Below, one piece after another: positions 48,201-58,719 of a DNA stretch of 64,000 nucleotides (the stretch's first letter is position 1; each line of letters begins with the position of its first letter). Under the pieces are notes generated by a model. The model was not told the DNA's origin. It was given only the letters and a program-made list of their open reading frames with translations, and ran no database searches. Origin of the DNA: Vitis vinifera (taxonomy: Eukaryota; Streptophyta; Magnoliopsida; Vitales; Vitaceae); assembly GCF_030704535.1 (NCBI RefSeq), contig NC_081822.1:33773501-33837500 (forward strand). The letters are read 5' to 3'. The translations under genes were made by a program, and so were the position numbers.

Positions 48201-48539
48201 TAGAAAATAAAAAATATATCCAAAAAAAAAATTGAGTTTTTAAATTAAATAATAATTAATGAATTAACTCAAATTTTTAAATATTTTCTATTTTATGAAA
48301 GAAAATGTATATTTTTCAACTTTTTAAAACTTTTTTTAAAATACAATGAACTTGACTTAAACCTTATATCACTTTTTGTGTCGGCAACTAATTAATTTTC
48401 ATTTTCACATGATTATTATTTTTTTTTTTCCTTCTCATCCATAATTAATTGGGCCACATGGGTTGGTCAAAAATTTCTGCAAAATACCATTTAATATAAT
48501 TAAAAAATATATTTAAAAAATATATTTAAAAAGGCTTAG
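45241..48539. other. AT-rich intergenic DNA before the WVD2-like gene
   Basis: Mostly A/T-rich repeat sequence with further GTTTGATAACTG-type repeat ends (46295). 46870-46990 is GC-richer with a CCACGTGTCC motif. I see no gene. Confidence 0.4.
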
Positions 48540-48840
48540 AAATGATCAAAACAAGCCATTTGCAGCCAATCAACAAGTGGGAGGGCCACGTGGCGACCAG
48601 TGGGACCGGGTTGCATGAGAGGCCGTTGAGACACGTAACAGAGGAGACACATCAGACAATAACCAAAATTACAAAGGGCAGTTTGCTTCCTGTCTCTTTC
48701 TCTCAACCATCTTCTCACTCACACAAACCAATGAACCAGACCCACATTGCTCACCACCCAAACACGGTCTTATATTACAGCGAGAGAGCCTGAGAGAAAA
48801 TGAGGGGAAGTGGGGAGGTTGCTGTTAGTTGAATCAACTG
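48540..48840 (+). promoter_or_regulatory. Promoter and first leader exon of the WVD2-like gene
   Basis: GCCACGTGGC, a palindromic G-box, lies at about 48584, and an ACACGTAAC motif at about 48630. CT-rich sequence and a TTATATTA TATA-like element (about 48769) follow. A purine-rich GAGAGAG leader ends at AACTG with a GTATGTTG donor at 48841. The leader contains a ten-codon upstream ORF (about 48800-48832) and no long coding frame, so it is probably 5' UTR. The first in-frame coding exon is over 3 kb downstream. Confidence 0.55.
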
Positions 48841-51560
48841 GTATGTTGCCTGTTTTTTGTTTTTGGGGTTCTTTTTTGCATGGTTTGTTGGGTGTTTTTG
48901 TTTGATTCTGTGCTGTTTGGTTGCTGGGAAAGTGGTAGGAAAAGGAAAGAGAATTGGAGTTTGGAACAACCCATTAGAGTCCCAACATAGGTGTGATGCG
49001 TTCGGCGTCCAAGTTCACAAGCAACGAACCAAACTCGCTTCAATCAGCAGCCAAACGCGCCGCCCTAACATCAGGGTGAAAGTGGGAGAAAATGGGAGAA
49101 GTGAGGGAAAGTTAGGAGTTTGCTCTTCTTGACTGAATTGGTATAACCTGTTTTGGGGTTTTTCTTTTTAAATTATTTGCTGCGTATTTTTGTTTGATTA
49201 TCTACTGTTTGGTTGCCTGGAAAATGGTCGGAAGAGGAAAAGATAGCAACTAGCTGCGGTTTTAAAATTTTTTATTTTTATTTTTATCTTGGCAGCCAGA
49301 TTCACAAGCAAGGTATCAATCACATTTTAATAATTGGAAGACGCCACTATATCAGGGAGAAAGTGGGAGAAAAATGAGATAAAGGGAAGGAAAGTGAGGT
49401 GGTTGTCTTCTTCGATCAACTGGTATATACCTGTTTTTAGTTTGTTTATTTTAAGCTTTTTTTGGATTGTTTGTTGGGTGTTTTTGTTTGATTGTGTACT
49501 GTTTGTTTGCCGGGAAACCGTTTTTTGGCCAACCCATTTGAGTAGCAACTAGCTGTGTTGCTGGCAGCCAAATTCCATAGGAAGGAACCAAATCTACGTT
49601 AATCATCAGCCAAGGACCCCCTTTTATTAGAGAGAGAGTGAGAGAAAATGAGAGAAAATGAAGGAAAGTTAGGAATTTTCCCTTCTAAAATTAATGGTAG
49701 ATTTTGCTTTTTGGGGTTTTCCTTGAATGATTTGCTCCTTGTTTTATTTGATTTTGTACTGTTTGGTTACCGGGAAAATGGTGGAGGGAGGTAAGGAAAC
49801 AGAGTGTTGGATGACCCCTTTGAATATCAACTAGCTATGGTACTTAACTTTTCCTTCCTTGGCAGCCAAGTTCATAAGCAAAGAGCCAATCACTCATCAA
49901 TCATTAGAAGATGCTGCTACATCGGAGAGAAAGTGAGAGAAAATGAGAGAGGGGGGAAAAATGACGATGTCTTCTTGGATCACTGGTATGTACCTGTTTT
50001 TAGATTATTTATTTTGGTTAATCTATTTATTTGGATTGTTTGTTGGGTGTGCTTCTCTGATTTTGTACTGTTTGGTTGCCGGGAAAATGGTGGAAAGAGG
50101 AAACAAAACAAAGTTTTGGACAACTTATCTGAAAGGCAACAACCTATGATGTGTTAGCAGCCTAATTCAAAAGGAACAAACCAATCCCACATTAATCAGC
50201 CAAACACGGCCTTATATCGGAGAGACAAAAAACTAGAGAAAGCGAAGGAAAGCGGGAAGGTTGCTCCTCTTGAATCAATCAACTTGTATGTACCTGTTTT
50301 TAGATTTTTTTTTATTTTTTATTTGAATGATTTGTTGGTTTTTGTTTGTTTTTTTTTCTTTCTTTCTTTATTTTTGTTTCCGGGAAAACGGAGGAAAGAG
50401 AAAAGGAACAGAGTTTTGGATTAAAATAGATACTAGCTGTAATGTTTGAAAGTTTTCCAATTTTAGCAGCCAACTTTTAAAATTTATCATAATCCAAACA
50501 CACCCTTACATTAGAGACAGAGAGAAAGTGAGGAACTGGTTCTTCTTGGCTTTTTTTTTTTTTTTTATAATTATTTCTTGGGTATTTTCCTCTGACTTTT
50601 CCACGTTTGGTTGTTGGGAAAATGGTAGAAAGAGGAAAAGGAATAAAATTTTCAACAATCCAATGTCCAAAATTTATTTTCTTGGCAGCCAAAAAGTGAT
50701 TCAATCAACGTGGTAAAGTACCTACAGTCACAAGCAAAGAACCAATTCCACATTAATCATGAGACAGACATACCCTTATACCAAAGAGAAAGCGAATAAA
50801 TGAGAGAGGGTGAGAAAAAATGAAAGAAACTAGAGAGCTTTCTTCTTAAATTAGATTATTCCTTTCCCTCAGTTTTGGGCCTTTTTTTAATGATCTGTTT
50901 AAATTGAACTGTTTGGGTGCCAGGAAAATGGTAAAGAAATGAAAGAGACGAAAGTTTTAGAAGTTTGCTCACTGGAATGTGGGAGAATGGGCTAGCTTGC
51001 TCTTCTTGAACCAACTGGTATGTACCTGTTTTTTCGGGTTATTTTTTCCTTTCTGCCCTGGAAACTGATGTGTGTTTATATCTTCGCCCTTCTTGAGTGG
51101 TTTATTGGGTGTTTTGTTTTATTATGCACTGTTTGGTATCTGGGAAAATGGTAGAAAGGAGAAGGTAATAGAGTTTAGGCCAACACATTCAAATCCCAAC
51201 TTGCTTGTCAACATTGTCATGCTTAAAATTTCTTTTTCTTGGCAGCCAAACATGGATAACGAAATCAAAATGGTTGTATAATTAAAAGTTTAAAAGTTCA
51301 CTCGGAACCCATTTTGATCCTCATCAGCTGTAATAATTTACAATTTTTTCCTTTCATCCCTTTTCTTGACAGCCAAACAGTTGCTAAAAAAATTTCAAGT
51401 TGGTGTAGGAACACAATCAAATGGTGGAAGGATAGGAATGTTTGCAATTTTGTACAAACCATTTCAACCCCAAGCTGCCTGTGATTTCACATTTTTCTTT
51501 TCCTTCCCATTCATTTTCTTGGCTGCCAAACAGTGAATAAAGAAGTCAAGATGACAGAAC
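48761..51560 (+). repeat. Tandem array of about nine exon-like cassettes in the 5' leader/intron
   Basis: Diverged units of about 220-310 bp, all in the same orientation. Each carries, in order, an acceptor-like TTGGCAGCC, an ACAAGCAA(A/G)GAACCAAT segment, CCAAACACGCCCTTAT, a purine-rich GAGAAAGTGAGAGAAAATG leader, CAACTG followed by a GTATGTACCTG donor, a T-rich tract, and TGTTTGGTTGCCGGGAAAA. Donors are at 48841, 49141, 49423, 49697, 49986, 50285 and 51018. TTTGGTTGCC-like motifs are at about 48915, 49207, 49500, 49763, 50070, 50376, 50606, 50911 and 51130. Acceptor-like sites are at about 49294, 49565, 49864, 50158, 50469, 50688, 51244 and 51373. Each cassette has the signals of a small exon of about 130 nt but no conserved reading frame. 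Confidence 0.85.
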
Positions 51561-52175
51561 AGTGCATTTATTTCATCGTCAATTTTCATGCAAGTCTTTT
51601 TTATTAGTTGTTGGATTTATTATTACTGGTAGGTGACATAGATTTGAAGCTAAGGTCAGCTTGACTCTAGCCCATTGACCAAAGTTTGGGCCAAACCCTG
51701 ATTCAATCGATGAGATTAGACCCTTACCAAGCCCATCTCGAGCGCCTTTGGGGCTAGTTCAATATCAGAAGTACGAACAGTTTTCTATTTTTGAAAACAG
51801 AAAAATGAAAATGACACAGAAAACATGTTTCACAACTCCATGTTCAAGAACTACTGCAGAAAATATTTTCTGAAAATGGATTATTTTAGAAGAGTGGAAA
51901 TACAATCCTTTTAGCCTCAAATGGACAATCATCTAGGTGAAAAGGTAGAAATATTGATCATGTTGCATACATGATTATTAGAACATAATACACATTGTGG
52001 GCTAGAATCCCGATAATTTATAGTAAAATTTGTAATTCAACATGGTGTTAGAGCTTTGGTTAATTGGAGGTCTCGGGTTTGCTGTTTTGTCTGAAACGTG
52101 ATAAACATAAACCAGTTTTATCCTTGCAGGGTGGGTTTTCCAGGAGATGAAATCTGTGTAGTAATCCCACATGCA

Positions 52176-55100
52176 ATGGCAACTTACACTGATCATCATC
52201 AAGCTTACTGTGACAACTGGGGCTGCTCTGATCTGCCATCTGAACACGAAGACCCTCAGGTATTATATTGTAAATTATTTCATCTTTGAGTGAATTAGAT
52301 CAGTGGATTGAGAGATTGGAAAGTATCAGAATTTGGGAAGAACTTGTTTCTCCAACCTCTGTATCTGATATGCAGTTTATTGTCCGGACTTTATGAGCAG
52401 GGTATTTCCATCTCTGAAATTCTGAATCATGGCTCCATATCGTTTGGAAGATATGCTGCTGAGCCACTTGCATGGGAGAAATGGTCGGTTTTCTCTCACA
52501 ATAGATGTCAAGAGGAGCTGGAGAAGTTCAAGGCCCCTGGTCTAGTTGCTCAAAAGAAGGCATACTTTGAGGAATATTACAGAAGGATTAGGGCTCTTAA
52601 GGCAGCAGAAGCTGAGGCACAGAAGCAAGAAACCACCCACCACCCTGAACCTTATCAAGATGACCTGACTGCTACCACAAGTGCTGAAGACAGTATCAAT
52701 GATACTGGGTCAAAAGAGGAAGAGCAAACTAGTGTTGTTACTCAAATTCAATTCTCAGATACTGAAACCACCTTTCCGAACTTGTCTGGAGACAGCATTG
52801 AGAATAAATCAGAAGTTGCTGAGCAACAAAGAAGTTATAGTTCAAGCTCTAATGGCGAAGCCAGTGTGGGATACAAAGCTGATGTCTCCTATTCTGCTCT
52901 TGATCTGGCACATTCTCCAGAAGTGGCCTCCCCAGAGCCTGTTCCACAGAGCGATAGTAGCTCAGAAGCTGCCCAGCAAAACGGCCTTGTTTCTGACATG
53001 GGCACGGTCAATCTCAGTTCCAGTAAGCGGGAAGATCATGCACCTGTTTTGAAGCCTAAGGTAAACATTCGGTTCCTAATCTACATCTCATTTCCATTCC
53101 CATTCCCATGGAAAGAAATATTAGTCTCTTTCTGCAGAGCTTCTCTTATAATTTTAACATCTAGCCCTAACCATATGCCTCCTCAGTAGGAAGTCAAGAG
53201 TTGGTTGATTTAGCTGAAGATATCTTAATTTTTGAGTCAAAATGGCAATAAACAACATGCCAATACCCCACAGAAGTATAGGGTTATGAGCCACAATAGG
53301 CGAGAGGAATGTCTCTTTGAAGAAGAATATAAATTTCTTGTCTCCAGTTGATCTAATTCAGTAGCAGCAATAGCTGTTACACTTCTGTTCATGCCATTAT
53401 TTACAGTTTTAACATGGTATTCCAATTCAGGGCACTATGGCTTCAGCTAGAAATAGAGCAAAGTTGGACTGCAGAACTAGGAACAATGTGCAGAAACTGT
53501 CCGAGAAGCTAAAGCCATCTTCTCAGAAGAAAGTTGCTGGAAATGCAGGTGGCAAACTCCAAGCGAGCAGAAAAACTACTCCTAAGCCTGCAGGAAACAT
53601 GAGACCAAACTCTGTTTCTTCACATAGACCACCACCTACTAAAGTACCCACCGGAGCCACAGTTTTGCACTCATCCATTGCAAGGGATAAGCCAGTGCCA
53701 TCTCCTTCCACTATTAGATCTGTTCAAACAATGATAAGTTTAAACCCAAAAGTCTTGCCAGAGAAGTTAACATCAAGGTTGCCAGTTAATACACTGAGCC
53801 GTTCGGCTGTTCAGGTAATCTCTCTGCTTCATGAGCATTTTGAATTTCTGATATCTTCTGCTGCGTTTTTCCTTCATAACTTGTCCACACCTTTCTTTTT
53901 CTTTTTTTCTTTTTGGCAGAGCACACCAAAGGAGATCACCATTAAAGATGGCATGAGAAATGTGGCTACAGAGAACAGGTCTGTCAGGGGTGGAGTTGCT
54001 AGGAAGTCTTTAGATTTGACTGGCTGCAACATGACGCCAAAGGGAGGACAATCTGAGAAGCTAAGGCCAAAAGCCATGTAATGCATATTATAGAGGAGAA
54101 CCATTTTCTATATAATTTGTGATATTCCTTTTTCTTCATCAGAAATGAGTGGCAGCTCCTGCATTTAACTTTTTAAGGATTTGGATACTGAAACTAAGTT
54201 TTCAACATTTGGGAAAATATGCAGGTCTACAACCCTTCCTGCCCGGAATAAATCAAATCAAAACAGGGGAATTGAGTTTTTGCACAGGAGCTACGATAGA
54301 GGACACCAAAAAGAGGTTATGCCTAACCCCATTCTTCCACTACAGATATGTTTATGTAATGTATGCCTATATTTGCTAATGTTGATGGTACATATCGCTA
54401 GAAGCATTCCTAAAATTGGTTTCAAATTATTAGTTCTGCACGATATCAGAATGCAAATCTCATGGTTTATATGCTCTGCATATACCTGATGGGTGCATTA
54501 TGATATCACACAGAATCTTCTATATCTATATATTGGAATTTCTAACATCTCTGTTATTGTAACTGCAATTTTCAAATTGTGAATCATTATGATTCTGTTT
54601 TGATGCCATGAAATTTTATGATGTGTTTATAACAACGAACACACTGTCAAGATCTCGGTGGTGAATATGTGTGCTACTATCTATGTACAGGGAAAAGATC
54701 AAACTAATGCAGGTCAGCGAAGATATCCAAAGCCAGCCTTATCTAGTGCTCCTAGCATTCATAAGCCTCCAAGTCCAAGACCTAGGAAGGTGATTTCTTA
54801 ATTCTTGCCCTTATTTTAAATCCATTTTCTTAGGGGCTGTTTGGAAATACAAGAAACCAAAATGATTTCTGTCATCTTTAGCATTTGACACAATAGATGA
54901 GACTGTTTCCTGTAGCATTTGAATGGTTTTTTCTTGTTTTTTTTTTTTCTTTTTCTATCCAAAGATCATTAAGAAATTGTTTCCTATGTCCACAGTTTCC
55001 AAACTACTGCTTTGGTTGTTTTTGTTTCTTGTAAACAAATTAAATGATGTGTCAACCATTGTGCACTTTCAGATTACACCATTGCAGTCAGCTGAGCTGA

Positions 55101-55331
55101 TGCGGAATCAAAGGGAACCCAGGGAACCCAGGGAACCCAGGTATGACTCCTCTATTTAACCTGTGAAATAGAAAATGCTCTTATTTTAGAAATCATCCTT
55201 ACAGACATTGAATTGACTCTATTGCATGATCATGAGCTATCATGGCAGAGGATTATTTTTGACACGTTATCTGTAATTTGGACTGATGAAGGATTATACC
55301 ATGCAGACCCAAGACACCATGTTGGCGATGA
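52176..55331 (+). CDS. WVD2-like protein without a visible TPX2 domain
   Basis: Coding exons are 52130(ATG 52176)-52259, 52401-53060, 53431-53814, 53920-54077, 54225-54315, 54691-54789, 55073-55140, and probably 55307-55331. All junctions are GT-AG and keep one frame, giving about 522 residues ending PKTPCWR. If exon 7 reads through instead, the protein ends YDSSI at 55159. Residues from about 36 carry the family signature SISFGRYAAEPLAWEKWSVF, SHNRCQEELEKF, and PGLVAQKKAYFEEYYRRI with a short coiled helix of Ala/Glu/Lys. The rest is Ser/Pro/Lys-rich and basic, probably disordered. Known WVD2/WDL proteins bind cortical microtubules through a C-terminal TPX2 (KLEEK) domain; none is visible here, so microtubule binding is only inferred. 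REPREPREP near the end comes from a 9-bp triplication. Confidence 0.8.
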
Positions 55332-55896
55332 AGGTAGAAACAAGGGAGAACCACACAGAAGAGTTGGTTGTTATTGTAGCCCATTGGCTTGGCTTGGGCA
55401 CAACTTTGGATTCAAGAAAGCAAACAGACACCATCAAGAAGGTGATTCATGCACCAGTGTACAGACATGTACAAATAGGTTTAAAGAGAAGAACAATTGG
55501 TTTTGCATAGCCAAGGCACTATTGTCCAACAACCATATCAGTATGTATGGTGCCAACAACCATATTAGTATGTATGATTTCTGAGTGTACGCGGTATGTA
55601 TAATGGCATTTACCAAGACTCTAGTAGAAACTCAGACTTTATTGCCAGAGGTATGATAAGTAAGCTTCCGGCGGACTGATTTGTGGTCTGGATTGTGTGG
55701 TTGGAAACCTGGAACATTTCCTTCCCAGAAGATTATAATTCAGGTTTACACTGTGGAGGAGAGAATGTTTCTGTGTCTCGAAAATGTAAGCAGTTTTTTT
55801 TGTATATTTGAAAATTTCCTCAAGGAATTTTTGTTTTGTGACGGTTTTAGCTTCTACTAGATGCACAAATGCTTGGAATTGCTTCGAGAAAGATAT
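55332..55896 (+). other. Probable 3' UTR of the WVD2-like gene
   Basis: Continues from the last exon. The sequence is mixed in composition with no coding domain. The 55213-55584 open frame is a shadow over the terminal exon and UTR. Confidence 0.4.
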
Positions 55897-55990
55897 AATA
55901 TGTTTTTGATAGGTAAACAAGAAATGCATTAAAAGTGCCAAAAGGAGCACACCATAGTACACAGTACGTATACAATGGCTGCCAAGAGAT
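55897..55990 (-). mobile_element. Short LINE 3'-end remnant
   Basis: The plus-strand TTTTTGATAGGTAAAC is the reverse complement of the GTTTA-CTATCAAAAA tail seen in the LINE at 17.7 kb. It is followed by AGTACGTATACA-like sequence, as in that 3' UTR. No coding part remains. Confidence 0.45.
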
Positions 55991-58719
55991 TGCCAAAAAA
56001 GGGGAAGGATCCAGAAAAACATAATATGCAAATATATCTTCGATTTTTTAAAATTTTACAGGACATAATTATTGTAGTTATAGCAAACCCGAAAATACCA
56101 AACTGCTGCTCTAAATTGCATACATTTAGCAATCGAAGACCTTGGTTTAGCAACCAGAAAATGTGCAAACCAACTCCATGAAATCAACCATACTGTATTA
56201 CTATAGTTGCATTAGGAACAAAAAAACTTACCGTTAACACTTACCTGGTAAACACAATGGGCACTGCCTCATTCCAGACATAACCTGGCAGACCTCCTTG
56301 GTGTCCGGACAACATAAGCCTATAACAAGATCTGAATAAATCAATAGTTTATGATTGATAGAATGGTAAAGAAAAGAAGCAAGTACCCAGAATTCTAAAC
56401 TATTAAAGTTTGAACTATGAGATAAACATATGGAGGTAAACCAGTATAAGTTAAATGAGATCTTCCTTCCATTATGGGGTTCACCTAAACAATTAGATTA
56501 TTTGTTTCTACATTGATCCTTGTCTTGTCAGCTTAGAAGTGCAGCTTAACAATCACAAAACCTATTTTGGGCACAGGGACACGGTTCTCATGGTTCTCAC
56601 ATTTCAGTTGAATTGACCAGACCAAACTAATACTTAGCATCACTTTGAGAACAACCAAATCATGATCTTACTTTCATGTTTGGGAAATTGTGCATTTCAA
56701 AAAAATAAAAGGAAAACATAGTAATAACTCCATGCAGAATCCTTGATGAACCAACAAATATTGGAATGCAGGGATTTCAAATCAAGAGTTATTCGAAGTT
56801 CTATATTCTTTCTCTAAATTCCCATCCCAAAGACTGTAGATGCCATCAAGGAAAGTTTGGCTCACACAGATTAGAGAGTATGATGGAGTAAAATATTGGT
56901 TTGATTCATGCAGCTACAAACATGGAGTAAAATATGATGATATGGTACCTATCAAAAAAAAAAAATGAAGACATAGATCATCGTAGGCAAATCATGATGC
57001 ATATTTACACAACAATCTGACCAATATCAATTTCAATCGTTTGTTTTCACCAAGTATCAATTTTGACCGATTGGGGAATTTCACAAACCAATTATTAACT
57101 TCTATGATAATTTCCCAAACGTCTATGGGATTGAAAAGGATAGTTTAGTCGCAGTTATATTCTGATACAAGTGAAACTTGATGCCAAAAAAAAAATTTAA
57201 ATAGTCTGCACACATCAGAGTATAAATTGTCATAACAAGGGGTAAGAGATACCAAAAGATAAAACATATTGGTGAAAGCAAAAGTAAAAGATTTTGTTCC
57301 TAGACAACACGAAAAGCATCAAAATATTATAAAAAATATAATTGGATCCATGAATGAAATAGAATGATAGATAAGATACCATTATACACAGAATAAGCAA
57401 AAAAATCATAAATTCCTACCAGCAAACAAATTTAATGAATAGTTACAGACTTCATTCAACTATCATAACCTGGCCTTGCTCTCCTTGGCAATTGGTGGCA
57501 CTGCCTCAGTGTCATGTAGAAGACTAGAAAAGGAAGCTAGTGCCCATGGCATATCTGGTTTTTTTTTTTTTTTTCCTTTTTATTGTTCCAGTTTTACAGT
57601 TCCCTGATCCCAGGAGTTTAGGACTGCATAATGAACCAGAGCTCAGAAATGGACACATCCTTCAGACTATCAAATAGAAGACCAATGACATTAACATATG
57701 AGCACAAAAATCCCAACTGAGCTATGTGCAAGCCTGCTAAACACTTAGAAATTTTCAATTGAAATAATGAGTGAACAATATAGAATTCATCATGCCTTTT
57801 TTCTTTTTCTTTTTCCTTTTCCTTTTTTTTTTTATTAACATGAAAACATTATGACTGTAGCAAAAATTATGGGTAGCAAGCAAAGTCATGGTATTTGTCA
57901 TCACATGGACTCAAGTGCAAGAAGGGGGTATTGGTGAATGCTTACATGGCAGATTTGGTTAGTCACTGTATTTTAGGATACCAGTATATAACTAAATAAT
58001 GTAATTTCCATTTGTTTCTCATTCTATGCAGAGGTTAAACCGAAAATGTGTAACTAACATCAAACAGCCAATATGTGTCTAATATTAGCTACAATGAACT
58101 AGAAATTTGTTCTTCAGTTATCCATATTTTGATACACCTATTGGGTGTGTACCTCCCACAACCCTTGCTTATGCATGTCCAACATGGGTACTTCACATAC
58201 TATAATGAGTCCATTCAAAATAAGTAAAATTTAGAAAGAAATAATGGTGATAATAGAGCGATCTCTAATTCCAATAGTATCACTAATTATTTAAAGACCG
58301 ATTTGAGGCAATCAGAAGTATGGTCAAGAAACATATAAATTGTAAATGCAAGATACAAAAGAATCTCCATAATATTTCAAAGCAAAGTAGCAAACTAACC
58401 CAGAGCAACAGAATAACAAGTAAATAATGAAAAAGTACGTGTACGCCTATCTGTATCTCACTACAAGCAGTTGACCTGAAACACAATAGAATCCACAAGT
58501 AAAAATAATACCATTAATAATAGTTTGTAAATAAACACTTTGGCAATAAATACTCTTTTTAAGTGTCATTTATTGTCCATTTAAAGTATGACCATTGTAC
58601 ATTGGCACCACTTTCATTGAAAATTCTCTTGTGGTCTAATTCTACACCGCTTGGAAGAGCGAAATGAACAAAAATGAAAAAGAAAATAAAAAGAATCAGA
58701 AAAAAATCTCAAACCAGAA
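55991..58719. other. Region downstream of the minus-strand PPR gene
   Basis: There is no complete gene. 56245-56319 on the minus strand looks like a 75-nt exon (TTATAG acceptor, CAG/GTAAGT donor) with a Cys-rich open frame, and 57470-57560 has another splice-like context. These could be non-coding 3' exons of the PPR transcript or part of an unrecognised gene. A CTATC-poly(A) LINE-tail-like motif lies at 56950, and homopolymer T runs at 57560 and 57820. Confidence 0.35.

Noticed and set aside
48761..51560. Could the regularly spaced repeats be a CRISPR array?
   Set aside because: Units are long (over 200 bp) and diverged, spacers are not unique short inserts, and the setting is a plant gene leader with splice signals.
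52308..52400. Coding extension upstream of WVD2-like exon 2
   Set aside because: This part is intronic. The GAGCAG acceptor at 52400 joins in phase 0 with the preceding exon and restores the family motif.
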